Shown here piece by piece: positions 21,869 through 31,105 of a DNA stretch of 64,000 nucleotides (within the stretch, counting starts at the first letter, position 1; each line of letters starts with the position of its first letter). The DNA lies in NCBI RefSeq assembly GCF_001439845.1, contig NZ_JYLO01000015.1, forward strand, positions 1 through 64,000, in the 5' to 3' direction. The DNA comes from Pseudomonas lactis (GTDB lineage: Bacteria; Pseudomonadota; Gammaproteobacteria; Pseudomonadales; Pseudomonadaceae). The translations under genes and the position numbers were made by a program. A model generated the notes under the pieces. It ran no database searches. It saw only the letters and a program-made list of their open reading frames with translations, and had not been told where the DNA came from.

Positions 21869-22498
21869 ATGCATCATGAAAAAGTCAGGACGGTGCGCCT
21901 CTACGGCAGCCTGGGCGCGAGCTTCGGGCGCGTGCATCGACTGGCGGTGAGCAATGCCTCGGAAGCTATCCATGCGCTGTGCATTCTGGTGCCAGGGTTC
22001 GAGCGTTTCTTGATGGAATCCAAGGACCGGGGCGTGACGTATTCGATCTTCCTGGGCCGGGACAATATTGGTCAGGATCGCCTCAAGGCACCTCCAGGCG
22101 CTGCGGATATCCGTATCGCACCGGTACTGGTGGGCAGTAAGCGCGCAGGGTCGATGCAAACCATTATTGGCGTTGCGCTGATTGTGGCGGCGTCGTACTT
22201 CTCTGGCGGTCTGGCATCGGGAAGTTCCTCTACCCTGATCGGTGCTTCATCCGCCACCGGCTGGACCTTTGCCGCGAGCATGGGGATTTCCATGGCCATG
22301 GGTGGCGTCGCGCAGCTGATGTCGCCCATGCCCAAGGGCCTGGGCACCATGGACCGCCCGGATAATCGCCCCAGCTACAGCTTCAATGGCCCGGTGAACA
22401 CCAGCATCCAGGGTAGCCCGGTAGGCCTGTTGTATGGCGAACTGACGGTGGGCAGTGCGGTGGTCAGCGCGGGTATCTATGCGCAGGACCAACTCTAG
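21869..22498 (+). CDS. Tail assembly protein I, copy 1 (lambda gpI family)
   Basis: A 209-residue protein. It has the gpI form: RTVRLYGSLGASFGRVHRL at the N-terminus, an APVLVGSKRAGSMQTIIGVAL core, a Gly/Ala-rich hydrophobic middle and a conserved NRPSYSFNGPVNTS...GLLYGELTVGS end. It helps attach the central tip protein J. GGGAGG stands before the ATG. Directly after it lies a second, diverged copy (22531-23139), which is unusual. Confidence 0.85.
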   Translation: MHHEKVRTVRLYGSLGASFGRVHRLAVSNASEAIHALCILVPGFERFLMESKDRGVTYSIFLGRDNIGQDRLKAPPGAADIRIAPVLVGSKRAGSMQTIIGVALIVAASYFSGGLASGSSSTLIGASSATGWTFAASMGISMAMGGVAQLMSPMPKGLGTMDRPDNRPSYSFNGPVNTSIQGSPVGLLYGELTVGSAVVSAGIYAQDQL

Positions 22499-22530
22499 CC
22501 AACGTCGCGAAGATGACCAGGAGAGTGCTC

Positions 22531-23139
22531 ATGGAATTGGCAGTAGAACAAAATATGATGCGAACCGTCCTGCTATCAGGCTCGCTCGCCAGGCTTTTCG
22601 GTCGAGAGCATCGTGTGACCACCTCGGGTGGTTTCAAGGACGTGATGGGCTACTTCAAACAGTTTCCCGGTTTTGAACGTTACATGCTGCAGAGCGCTGA
22701 TAAAGGTTTGCGCTTTGCGGTATTCAACGGCAAACGCAACATTAGCGAAGACGATATTCAAAAGCCTCTTGGCAAGGACGTGATTCGTATCGCGCCAGTG
22801 TTGACCGGCTCCAAGCGGGCCGGGGGGCTACAGACCATTATCGGCGCGGTATTAATCGCGGTGGCGTATTACAACCCGTTTGGCTTTCTCACTGGCCCGG
22901 CGGCCAGCATGATGATGATGGCAGGTGCGTCCATGGCGATGGGGGGCGTCATGCAGATGTTGTCACCTCCCCCCAAAGGGCTTGGCGCCCAGGATAGCCC
23001 CAACAATCGCCCGAGCTACAGCTTCAATGGCCCGGTCAATACCAACGCCCAGGGCAATCCGGTAGGGCTGCTCTACGGCGAGTTGGTCGTCGGCAGTGCT
23101 GTGATCAGTGCCGGCATCTACGCCCAGGACCAACTCTAA
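22531..23139 (+). CDS. Tail assembly protein I, copy 2
   Basis: A 202-residue paralogue of the previous gene. The last 40 residues are almost the same (NRPSYSFNGPVNTNAQGNPV, then a shared GIYAQDQL terminus), while the N-terminal and middle parts differ at many sites. AGGAGA 7 bases before the ATG at 22531 makes this start better than the one at 22513. Amino-acid identity is highest at the ends, suggesting an old tandem duplication with division of labour, or recombination with another phage. A terminator hairpin follows. Confidence 0.82.
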   Translation: MELAVEQNMMRTVLLSGSLARLFGREHRVTTSGGFKDVMGYFKQFPGFERYMLQSADKGLRFAVFNGKRNISEDDIQKPLGKDVIRIAPVLTGSKRAGGLQTIIGAVLIAVAYYNPFGFLTGPAASMMMMAGASMAMGGVMQMLSPPPKGLGAQDSPNNRPSYSFNGPVNTNAQGNPVGLLYGELVVGSAVISAGIYAQDQL

Positions 23140-23157
23140 CCGTCCTCCTTTTCAACC

Positions 23158-23180
23158 AACCCGCCGAGTGCGGGTTTTAT
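23158..23180 (+). terminator. Terminator before the J gene
   Basis: AACCCGC-CGAGT-GCGGGTT stem followed by TTATTTC. Confidence 0.7.
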
Positions 23181-23198
23181 TTCGCCTGAAGGAAAGCC

Positions 23199-26100
23199 AT
23201 GACTGACTTCACTCTCGCTGGCAGCAAAGGCGGCGCGTCCAAGCCCCGTCCCTCCGTGGAGGCGCCAGACAGCCTGCAAAGTACGGCCTATGCCCGTATC
23301 CTCGATCTCGTCAGCGAAGGCGAGATTGTCGGTTTGAAAAACGATAAGCGCTCGGTGTTTCTCGACGAGACCCCGCTGGCCAACGCCGATGGCAGCCTCA
23401 ACTTCAGTGGCGTGACCCTCGACACCCGCAATGGCAGCCAGGACCAGTCACACATACCTGGCTTCCCGGCGGTGGAAAACGAAAGCCCGGTGTCGATCGA
23501 GCTGCGCAGCGATCAGCCCTGGACCAAGTCCTATTCCAACCTGCAACTGTCGGCGGTACGGGTTCGCCTGGCCGTGACGCGCCTGTCGCAGACCAACACC
23601 AGCAACGGCGACACCAACGGTTATACCGTGCAGTACGCCATTGACCTGTCCACCGACGGCGGCGCATTTACAGAGGTGCTGGCCGCCGCGTTCAGTGGCA
23701 AAACCACCACCAAGTACGAACGTTCCCACCGTGTCGACTTGCCACCCGCGAAAGTCGGCTGGACCTTGCGCGTGCGCCGTATCACGCCGAACTCCACCAG
23801 TGGCACGATTGCCGATACCACCACCGTGGAATCGTCCACCGAGGTGATTGACGCCAAGCTGCGCTACCCGGGCTCGGCGCTGATCGGCCTGCAATTCGAT
23901 GCCGCGCAATTTCAGTCGATCCCCTCGCGCTCCTTCGAACTGCGCGGGCGCATCATCAAGGTGCCAAATAACTACGACCCACAAACCCGCACCTACAGCG
24001 GTGTATGGGACGGTACGTTCAAATCGGCCTGGACCGACAACCCGGCGTGGATCTACTACGACCTGCTATTGCACCAACGCTATGGCCTGGGCCACCTGCT
24101 CAACGCCGGTCAAGTGGATAAGTGGGAGCTTTACCGCATCGGCCAGTACTGCGACCAGCCGGTATCCGACGGCAAGGGCGGCACCGAACCGCGCTTCACC
24201 TGCAACCTGTACCTGTCGGTGCGTGCCGATGCACTGAAGGTGCTGCAAGACTTGGCGACTACCTTCCGGGGCATGGCCTATTGGGGCGCGGGTTCCGTGA
24301 TGGCGGTGGCGGATATGCCGGAAGACCCGGTGTACACCTACTCCAACGCCAACGTGATCGGCGGCCAGTTCATCTACGGCGGTTCGGCGAAAAAGACCCG
24401 CTACACCGTTGCCCTGGTCAGTTGGAACGACCCGACGGATTTCTATCGCCAGAAGGTGCAATACGTCGACGACGCCGAAGGTATCGCGCGCTATGGCATC
24501 CAGCAAACCGAAATCAGCGCCACCGGCTGCACCTCCCAGGCGCAAGCCCAGCGCATCGGCAAATGGGCATTGCTGACCAACCGCCTGGAAACCGAAAGCG
24601 TGACCTTCGCGGTCGGCCTCGACGGCACCCTGGCGCGGCCCGGCCAGATCATCCGCGTGGCCGACAACGACCGCGCCGGCCGCCGCATTGGCGGGCGTCT
24701 GCGTGCCGCCACCCTCGACACCCTGACCCTGGATGCCGAAGTCACCGCCACTGCCGGCGACACCATCACCCTGGTGATGCCCAACGGCAAGGCTGTATCC
24801 CGAGCGGTCAAATCCGTCAGCGCCGCAGGTGCGGATGAGCAGTTGGTTACGCTGCAAACCAAGCTCGACGACATGCCGCCGGCTCAATCGATCTGGGCCG
24901 TCGACTCCGCGACCCTGGCTTTGCAACAGTTCCGCGTACTGTCGATTTCCGAAGACTTTTCGGATGACGAAATCAAATACAGCCTCAGCGCGGTCAAGCA
25001 CGTACCGAGCAAATTTGCCGCCATCGACAACGGCGCAAAAATCGACAGCCCACCGATCACCGTAATCCCGCCGAGCGTACAAGCGGCCCCGATCAACGTG
25101 ACCGTCAGCAATGACCATTTCGTCGAGCAGGGCAGCGCGGTCAATGTCATGACCATCGAGTGGCAGCGAGTGGCCAATGCCATTGCGTACGAGGCGTACT
25201 GGCGCAAGAACGACGGTGAATGGGTCTACGCAGGCCGCACGGGCGGCAGTTCTATCGAGGTGTCCGGCATTTATGCCGGGCGTTATGTGGCCAAGGTGCG
25301 GGCGATCAACGCGCTGGATATCGGCTCCCTGTATAGCGAGTCCGTGGAAACCGTCCTTAACGGCAAGACCACACTGCCGCCGACCGTGGCCGCGCTGACG
25401 ACGGAGTCGTTGGTGTTTGCGATCAAGGTCAAATGGCAGATTCCGCAGGGTGTGAGCACGGCGGATTTGCAGCGCACGGAAATCTGGTACGGGAAAACCG
25501 CTGATTTGGCGATGGCAACCAAGCTGGGGGATTACGCCTATCCGCAGACTGATTTGACCATGATGGGGCTGGCGGCGGGGACGTCGTTGTTCTTCTGGGC
25601 GCGGTTGGTGGATCGTACGGGGAATATCGGGCCGTGGTTTCCAAGCGGGTCGGGCGTCAACGGGCAAGCGAGTTCGGATGCGTCGCCGATTCTGGATCTG
25701 ATCGCAGGGCAAATCAGCGAGACGGAACTGGGCAAGCACTTGCTCGACCGTATCGAGTTGATTGATGGATCTGGCGCGGGTTCGGTCAACGACCGATTGG
25801 ACAATACCCGTAAAGAACTGCAAGCACTGGTTGATCAAGTGACGGATGCGTTGCTGTATGACGCGGCCAGGGCATATGCCAGTGGCGAGTTTGTACGCCA
25901 GGAAAATCATCTTTACCAGGCTATCCAGACAGTACCGGCTAACAGCCCGCCGCCTAACGCGGCTTATTGGCTCGACATTGGCTCCCTGGTGCAAACCAGC
26001 AATGCACTGGCGTTGCAGATCCAGCAGAACAAAACAGCGATTGAGACGGTGGACGGCAAGGTTACCAGCACCGCCCAGAAAACCGACGGGGTTTATGCTC

Positions 26101-26933
26101 AGGTCAATCCGAAGATGGCAGGTGATGAGCAAACCTCATTTGCGGGTGATGACGTTTCCATGGCTGGTACTTGGTCGGTGATGTCGGCGATTGCCGAGGG
26201 TGATATTGCCCAGGCGATGAAGACGGATGCGTTGGAGGTGAGGGTCAATCAGAACCGAGCCAGTATTACCACCGTAGACAGCGCTTCTGCTTCCCGGGAT
26301 GAAGCCCTTGCCCAGCGGGTTACGCGGCTGGATGCAAAGGTCAATAACAACTCGGCATCGATTGATACGCGACTAACGACGTTGGCCACTGCGGATAAAA
26401 CGCTGGCCCAAAGCATTGAAACGGTACAGACCAAAGTTAACCAACAGTCAGTGAGTATCCAGACCAATACCTCGGCGATTGCGGATACCAATGGGAAGTT
26501 GGCGGCGAATTGGTCCGTGCGGATGCAGGTTGCCGCAGGCGGTGGGTACAAGTTCGCCGGTATTGGGTTGGGTATCGAGAATGGTCCGGGTGGGTTGCAA
26601 AGTCAGTTTCTGATTTCGGCGGATCAGTTTGCGATATATAACGAAAATACGCCTGGTAAACCTTCGACACCGTTCGCGGTTAGAGGTGCTGAAACATTTA
26701 TCAATAGTGCGTTTATTCAAAATGGCACGATCACCAACGCCAAAATTGGCAGCACTATTCAATCTGATGCGCTGGGAGCCAATGGGAAACCAGTATGGAT
26801 TTTGGATAAGTCAGGGTTGTTTGAACTCAATAGTTCCGGGCCAGGGGGGCGTCGTGAAGTTCGACCAAACGTTGACAAGATTTATGATGCTGAAGGGAAT
26901 CTGAGGATAAAAATTGGAGATCTCAACTCATGA
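23199..26933 (+). CDS. Central tail tip protein J (host specificity)
   Basis: A 1244-residue homologue of lambda gpJ. Start SKGGASKPRPSVEAPDSLQS, then YARILDLVSEGEIVGL, LRYPGSALIGLQFDAAQFQS, RTYSGVWDGTFKSAWTDNPA and FRGMAYWGAGSVMAVADMP are standard J landmarks. Two fibronectin-like domains lie at about 620-830, followed by helical coiled segments and a C-terminal phage-tip region (WSVRMQVAAGGGYKFAGIG). It forms the tip that meets the outer-membrane receptor. The last 350 bases turn AT-rich, marking the variable part. Its stop overlaps the next gene by 4 bases. Confidence 0.93.
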   Translation: MTDFTLAGSKGGASKPRPSVEAPDSLQSTAYARILDLVSEGEIVGLKNDKRSVFLDETPLANADGSLNFSGVTLDTRNGSQDQSHIPGFPAVENESPVSIELRSDQPWTKSYSNLQLSAVRVRLAVTRLSQTNTSNGDTNGYTVQYAIDLSTDGGAFTEVLAAAFSGKTTTKYERSHRVDLPPAKVGWTLRVRRITPNSTSGTIADTTTVESSTEVIDAKLRYPGSALIGLQFDAAQFQSIPSRSFELRGRIIKVPNNYDPQTRTYSGVWDGTFKSAWTDNPAWIYYDLLLHQRYGLGHLLNAGQVDKWELYRIGQYCDQPVSDGKGGTEPRFTCNLYLSVRADALKVLQDLATTFRGMAYWGAGSVMAVADMPEDPVYTYSNANVIGGQFIYGGSAKKTRYTVALVSWNDPTDFYRQKVQYVDDAEGIARYGIQQTEISATGCTSQAQAQRIGKWALLTNRLETESVTFAVGLDGTLARPGQIIRVADNDRAGRRIGGRLRAATLDTLTLDAEVTATAGDTITLVMPNGKAVSRAVKSVSAAGADEQLVTLQTKLDDMPPAQSIWAVDSATLALQQFRVLSISEDFSDDEIKYSLSAVKHVPSKFAAIDNGAKIDSPPITVIPPSVQAAPINVTVSNDHFVEQGSAVNVMTIEWQRVANAIAYEAYWRKNDGEWVYAGRTGGSSIEVSGIYAGRYVAKVRAINALDIGSLYSESVETVLNGKTTLPPTVAALTTESLVFAIKVKWQIPQGVSTADLQRTEIWYGKTADLAMATKLGDYAYPQTDLTMMGLAAGTSLFFWARLVDRTGNIGPWFPSGSGVNGQASSDASPILDLIAGQISETELGKHLLDRIELIDGSGAGSVNDRLDNTRKELQALVDQVTDALLYDAARAYASGEFVRQENHLYQAIQTVPANSPPPNAAYWLDIGSLVQTSNALALQIQQNKTAIETVDGKVTSTAQKTDGVYAQVNPKMAGDEQTSFAGDDVSMAGTWSVMSAIAEGDIAQAMKTDALEVRVNQNRASITTVDSASASRDEALAQRVTRLDAKVNNNSASIDTRLTTLATADKTLAQSIETVQTKVNQQSVSIQTNTSAIADTNGKLAANWSVRMQVAAGGGYKFAGIGLGIENGPGGLQSQFLISADQFAIYNENTPGKPSTPFAVRGAETFINSAFIQNGTITNAKIGSTIQSDALGANGKPVWILDKSGLFELNSSGPGGRREVRPNVDKIYDAEGNLRIKIGDLNS

Positions 26934-27259
26934 CGCATGGTATCCAGTTTTATGATAGTCGAGGAGGCGAAACCTTAGGGCTCAATTCAAAAACCATGAG
27001 AGCAGTTTCCCTTGTTTATGGGAAGGGATTGCCAACGAATGGTGCAATGGTAGCACTTCCAAAGTTTGATCCTCTCAAGGGAGTGGTTATGGTGGAGGCT
27101 TATGGCATAGAGCAAACAATAATGCCGGGCTACTCCATTGTGGGTGCATATCCAAATGCAAGTTTGAAATTCGATGTGCTGGACGCGGAATGGGCAGCTG
27201 CTTTCGGTGCGCAGTATGCAAATCAGCAATATTCGATTATGGCGGTGCACTATAAATGA
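26930..27259 (+). CDS. Small tail-tip accessory protein downstream of J
   Basis: A 109-residue protein (MTHGIQFYDSRGGETLGLNS). It has no signal or membrane segment, is rich in Tyr and Gly and probably beta-structured. It overlaps J and the next gene by 4 bases each, so all three are translationally linked. Such small proteins after J are frequent in Pseudomonas siphophages, with no known role. AT-rich codon use matches the end of J, so the set was probably gained together. Confidence 0.65.
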   Translation: MTHGIQFYDSRGGETLGLNSKTMRAVSLVYGKGLPTNGAMVALPKFDPLKGVVMVEAYGIEQTIMPGYSIVGAYPNASLKFDVLDAEWAAAFGAQYANQQYSIMAVHYK

Positions 27260-27939
27260 GCTATGGAATATTATGTATTGGTAACGATGGTCAAACGATT
27301 ATCGACGATGAAAACTCACTATTTCATGTTATGTCATCAGGAAGCTATGCCGCTGCGTCACCCAATATTCAGGGGTGTTGGATCTATGTGACTTACACGG
27401 CGACGATAAATTCGCCCAGACCACCGCTTGTATTTATTTCGCCGGACGGTGCCGGTGTTTATTTTCCGGTTGTGCACGCGGGTAGTGCTGGAGCATGGAC
27501 GGGGTTTTCAGTTTACTTTGCTGGCAATTACCCAACGGTAGGTCTCGCCTACACGGGGAAGTATTGCGCCTGTGTCGCTCATCCACCCGCAACAGGTGGT
27601 TATGGAATGCAGGTTTTTGATAAAAGCGGTCAGGTGGTGTTTGATAGCAACTACAAAGTAATTGGTTTTGTAGGCGGGGCGCAGGACTGGGTTCCCCATG
27701 ATTATCTGGATATGAACTTTTTCTTTCGAGTGTGGATGTATCGAATTCCTTGGGTTTACGGTAAGGATTCATATTTTTTGATGAATGTGTTTCGACAAGA
27801 TTTCCTCTCTGGTTCGAGTACTTCATCAGTGACTATAGGGTTTCAAAATGCGTCTAGAGAAACTATTGAATTATCTGTTGTGACTGCGAAAACGGCTGCG
27901 CCGAAAGTTAATTGGCCACTGCTTGTTGGGGCGCCTTAG
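27256..27939 (+). CDS. Tail-tip associated protein of unknown function
   Basis: A 227-residue protein starting MSYGILCIGNDGQTIIDDEN. The sequence is beta-rich and aromatic (FFFRVWMYRIPWVYGKDSYFLM), without signal peptide or clear membrane helix. Start MSYGI- is like that of the preceding small protein (MTHGI-), and the two probably work together at the tip. Coding is AT-rich. I cannot assign a family. It ends 100 bases before the first fibre cassette. Confidence 0.6.
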   Translation: MSYGILCIGNDGQTIIDDENSLFHVMSSGSYAAASPNIQGCWIYVTYTATINSPRPPLVFISPDGAGVYFPVVHAGSAGAWTGFSVYFAGNYPTVGLAYTGKYCACVAHPPATGGYGMQVFDKSGQVVFDSNYKVIGFVGGAQDWVPHDYLDMNFFFRVWMYRIPWVYGKDSYFLMNVFRQDFLSGSSTSSVTIGFQNASRETIELSVVTAKTAAPKVNWPLLVGAP

Positions 27940-28039
27940 TTTCTATTCGGTCTTTTGTTCGCGGGTGCATGTCCCTGAATATATATATTCTACGGTGATA
28001 GCGTGCTCAATATATTTTTAATGTACTGGCGGTGAGAAA

Positions 28040-29035
28040 ATGGCACGACAAGAAATAGATATAGGTACGCGCCCCAGTGGGGTAGGTGGTGATACACCGC
28101 GCAGTGCCATGATCAAAATCAATGCAATGACCAACGAGTTGTATAAAGGCGATGCACTGGCAAAAGCCAGTGGTTGGGGAGGGAATGTCCCCTTTGCTAT
28201 GCAACCCACCGACAGCGCCGATGGCCTACCCGTAATAAATGGGCTGTTCATGTTCGGCAACGGTGGTGTTTCTCTGCCATACCCTTACGTATTCATCATT
28301 CAGGTGCTCTCGGGATCGGGTGGATATGTGCGGCAAGTTGCCTATAGCCTTTTAGAGAACGTGACCTGGGAACGTCAGTTTTTGCAAGGAGCCGCTGCGG
28401 GCAAAGCCTGGACGCAAGTTATCAAGGCAGGCGATTTTGGCGTAGGCGGTGTGGTCAAAATACTCACCACCAGTGCGGACGCAGTGGCGGCCACCGGAGA
28501 GTACTACGGCAACAATATTCCCGGACCCAATGGCCCCAACAGCTATGGCTTTTTGTCGCACAAATATTTGTCGGCTGTGTACTCCACTCAGGAGTGGGTC
28601 AACCCCGATACCACGAACACCGCGTTCAGGCGAGTCAACGCCAACGGCACATGGACACCATGGGCGCGCCTGTACACAGGTGCCAATGCCGAAGGCGATC
28701 CGGTATCGGGTGTCGGGTTGATGAGTAAAACAGTGGTAGGCGGCTGGAATATCAGTAAGTACATCAACGGCCAGATTTGCATTCAGGGCTATAGTCCGGT
28801 CAGTGCGGTATTGCCACCTAATCAGCCTACGGTGGTGACGGTTGCTTTGCCGGTGGCAATCGTATTGGGCAGTGGCAGCGTTTATGTAAATCCGCAGCCT
28901 CAGATGACTTATGAACATTTCGGCGCGTTGAACTGCTACGTCAACGGGACCAGTGCGGTGGACATCATCATCAGAAATGGCTCGACCGCTCAAAGTTTCC
29001 AAAACGCCGTGACTGTATGGGGAGCCTGGAAATGA
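28040..29035 (+). CDS. F-tailocin side fibre, cassette 1
   Basis: A 331-residue fibre. The first 40 residues (ARQEIDIGTRPSGVGGDTPR, then SAMIKINAMTNEL) are the anchoring domain shared with the fibre at 29661. The rest is a beta-rich shaft and tip with repeats such as FMFGNGGVSLPYPYVFIIQV and WTPWARLYTGANAEGD, as in collagen-like or stf-type fibres. The C-terminal 130 residues differ entirely from the other fibre and should bind a different receptor. The following accessory gene overlaps by 4 bases. Confidence 0.82.
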   Translation: MARQEIDIGTRPSGVGGDTPRSAMIKINAMTNELYKGDALAKASGWGGNVPFAMQPTDSADGLPVINGLFMFGNGGVSLPYPYVFIIQVLSGSGGYVRQVAYSLLENVTWERQFLQGAAAGKAWTQVIKAGDFGVGGVVKILTTSADAVAATGEYYGNNIPGPNGPNSYGFLSHKYLSAVYSTQEWVNPDTTNTAFRRVNANGTWTPWARLYTGANAEGDPVSGVGLMSKTVVGGWNISKYINGQICIQGYSPVSAVLPPNQPTVVTVALPVAIVLGSGSVYVNPQPQMTYEHFGALNCYVNGTSAVDIIIRNGSTAQSFQNAVTVWGAWK

Positions 29036-29388
29036 TCAGGATCAAACTGTTTCCCTTCTTGACGGATGAGCCGCTGAAGGTCTCTGTGCGCGATGAAGTG
29101 ATCACGGTCAACGGCCGGGATTTTGATCTTTCGGTCATCCCGGACGGTTATCGCCTTCTCGCCAGCGCAATGGGCAGTGACTGCTTCGTAGATGAGATCG
29201 TACGAATCCATGGCGACCTGAGCCTCACGCTTAAATTGCCGGTCAAGTGGGATGATCCGCCGTCACTGCGCAACCCGGTTGAGCCTACGATCATTGAGGT
29301 GAGCTCCAATGGGCCAGTTGAAATACCCATCTCTGCAATAACTGAAGAACGTTCAGCACCCTCCCTGGAAGAGGTGATCCATGATTGA
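29032..29388 (+). CDS. Fibre accessory protein, cassette 1
   Basis: A 118-residue protein. It has a beta-sandwich-like first half (ITVNGRDFDLSVIPDGYRLL and GDLSLTLKLPVKW) that matches the second cassette protein at 30752 in pattern (IDLSQIPDGMTLPMSAIG, IELTLKL). I know no function for it; position between fibre and chaperone suggests a fibre-folding or tip component. It overlaps the fibre stop (ATGA) and the next start by 8 bases. Confidence 0.7.
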   Translation: MIRIKLFPFLTDEPLKVSVRDEVITVNGRDFDLSVIPDGYRLLASAMGSDCFVDEIVRIHGDLSLTLKLPVKWDDPPSLRNPVEPTIIEVSSNGPVEIPISAITEERSAPSLEEVIHD

Positions 29389-29593
29389 TGTCAGCCAATT
29401 GCAAAAAATAAAGAGCGCCCAGGAGCTGGAGGAGGATCTCGCCCTTGATCAGGCCCATGGCTACCTCAGGGACAGTGACTGGTATGCGTTTGCGCAGCTG
29501 GAGGAAGGCACCCCGATGCCTGCGGATATCAAAGCCGCTCGCAATGCGGCACGCGCCACGATCTACCGGCTTGCTGAAAAACGCCTGCCCTGA
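29381..29593 (+). CDS. Fibre assembly chaperone, cassette 1
   Basis: A 70-residue helical protein of the tail fibre assembly chaperone type. Its RDSDWYAFAQLEEGTPMPAD motif is matched by STDWYSLRYLEENTPVPEA in the second cassette. DWY...EEGTPxP is common in small chaperones encoded after phage fibre genes. The start overlaps the upstream gene. A terminator follows at 29614. Confidence 0.75.
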   Translation: MIDVSQLQKIKSAQELEEDLALDQAHGYLRDSDWYAFAQLEEGTPMPADIKAARNAARATIYRLAEKRLP

Positions 29594-29613
29594 AAAATGC
29601 GCAGACATCCCGT

Positions 29614-29638
29614 ACCCGCTTTTTAGCGGGTCTTTTAT
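29614..29638 (+). terminator. Terminator between the two fibre cassettes
   Basis: ACCCGCT-TTTT-AGCGGGT stem followed by CTTTTATT. Confidence 0.75.
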
Positions 29639-29660
29639 TGCCCGACTATGGAGAGTCCCC

Positions 29661-30755
29661 ATGGCACGACAGGAAATCAATATTGGTGCGGCACCCACTG
29701 GCGTCGGCGGTGATACTCCGCGCAGCGCCAGTATCAAGATCAACGCAATGACCCAGGAGTTGTTCGCTCGCCAGGCTCAGTTGGGCACGGCAGCCACTCA
29801 AAACGTAGTGACCGGCAGCGATGACTTCACCCCAGGGCGGGTGTCAATGATGGGGCATGCGGGTTGGGGTAGTACTCCGATTTCGAGATCGCCTACCGAC
29901 GATGCTAACGAGTTGCCTCGAGTCAGTGGTCTGTTTCAATTCGGCAATGGCGGTATCAACCTGCCTAACCCGTTCGTGCAGATTCTGCAGATAGCCAACT
30001 CCGGCGGCTACGTCTGGCAAACCGCGAAGGCTATGCTTGATGAGTCGGTTTATATGCGAGGTCGACGTGGGGATGGTGCTTGGTCCCCGTGGCGGGCTGA
30101 CATCAATTCATCGTTGTTTGCGATCGGGATCGGGCAAGGTGCCTCGACCGGAGAACTAATGGGGCTGTCGGCTGCACAAACCGCATCCCCAAATAAAGCC
30201 AATACGGGGCTGTACAGTTATTACGGTCACCCGGATGGCGTACCGGGGTTTGGTGCAATCAGTGTGCTCTCTCAAGCTTGGGGCCATGATCCGCAGTGGC
30301 GTGCGCAGTTGTCGATGGCGGTATCGGGGGATGGTATTCACTTCCGCCAGTTCAGCGTCAACCCAGGCGCGGCGGCACCCAACTGGCGCAGCATTCTTCA
30401 TAACGGTAACGCGATTTCCGGGGTGCTCAACGCTGGCCCTTCGGGCGCCTTACCAATTAATTCCGGGCTGATCGAACGTGGCGGTGCGCTCGACAACTGG
30501 TATTTCCGCTTTGCTGGCGGTTTGCAAATCTGTCAGCAGCGCTTCACCGGCTACACCGCTGGTGTCACGCGCAACGTTGCATGGCTGGCGGCTTTCGCGG
30601 ACACGCCTGTGGCGGTGTTCCCCAACATTTACCCGTCGGTTGACTGGGACATGTCGGCCAGGTGCTACGGCAATAGTGGCTCCTACTTTTTTATGTCTGA
30701 CCGGACGCTGAACAATGTCGTGACAGTGACGGCAATCGGGAGATGGCACGCATGA
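29661..30755 (+). CDS. F-tailocin side fibre, cassette 2
   Basis: A 364-residue fibre with the same anchor as cassette 1 (ARQEINIGAAPTGVGGDTPR, SASIKINAMTQEL) and a similar FQFGNGGINLPNPFVQILQI block at about 95-115. Beyond residue 150 it is unrelated by eye to cassette 1. Its tip ends VAWLAAFADTPVAVFPNIYP, with a DWDMSARCYGNSGSYFFMSD tail. Both fibres should sit at the same site on the tail. GGAGAG lies before the ATG. The accessory gene overlaps by 4 bases. Confidence 0.82.
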   Translation: MARQEINIGAAPTGVGGDTPRSASIKINAMTQELFARQAQLGTAATQNVVTGSDDFTPGRVSMMGHAGWGSTPISRSPTDDANELPRVSGLFQFGNGGINLPNPFVQILQIANSGGYVWQTAKAMLDESVYMRGRRGDGAWSPWRADINSSLFAIGIGQGASTGELMGLSAAQTASPNKANTGLYSYYGHPDGVPGFGAISVLSQAWGHDPQWRAQLSMAVSGDGIHFRQFSVNPGAAAPNWRSILHNGNAISGVLNAGPSGALPINSGLIERGGALDNWYFRFAGGLQICQQRFTGYTAGVTRNVAWLAAFADTPVAVFPNIYPSVDWDMSARCYGNSGSYFFMSDRTLNNVVTVTAIGRWHA

Positions 30756-31105
30756 TTATTCACCATGTACCTTTTCGGCCTCTTGGTATCGCGACTCCCA
30801 CGACAGCCTTTGTCGAAGGTGAAACATTGATCCTGAATGACCAAAGGATTGACCTTTCGCAGATCCCTGACGGGATGACCCTGCCGATGTCCGCCATCGG
30901 GCATGAATTGTTCGCAGGGCCCGTCACCCGTCGTAATGGCGAGATCGAATTGACCTTGAAGCTGGCCGTCAACGCGGGTGCGCCAGCTTATATGTGGCAG
31001 AACGGCAGGCTCCAGGTATCGGCCGGGCCGGTTCCCTTTCCGGTCGAGCCGATTGATCCGCCCAATCACTCAGCCAAACCCTTGGAGGACTTGAGCGATG
31101 TTTGA
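30752..31105 (+). CDS. Fibre accessory protein, cassette 2
   Basis: A 117-residue counterpart of the gene at 29032, with shared VEGETLILNDQRIDLSQIPD and NGEIELTLKLAVN parts. Function unknown. The ATG overlaps the fibre stop and the stop overlaps the following chaperone start by 8 bases, exactly as in cassette 1, so both cassettes derive from one three-gene unit. Confidence 0.7.
   Translation: MIIHHVPFRPLGIATPTTAFVEGETLILNDQRIDLSQIPDGMTLPMSAIGHELFAGPVTRRNGEIELTLKLAVNAGAPAYMWQNGRLQVSAGPVPFPVEPIDPPNHSAKPLEDLSDV

Noticed and set aside
24066..26132. 688-codon minus-strand frame opposite the J gene
   Set aside because: The plus-strand J gene is certain by family landmarks; the antisense protein is Arg/His-rich with no recognisable domain.
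28040..30755. Fibre cassettes as a DNA-inversion switch
   Set aside because: The cassettes are direct repeats, and no inverted crossover sites or Gin/Cin-type recombinase gene are seen.
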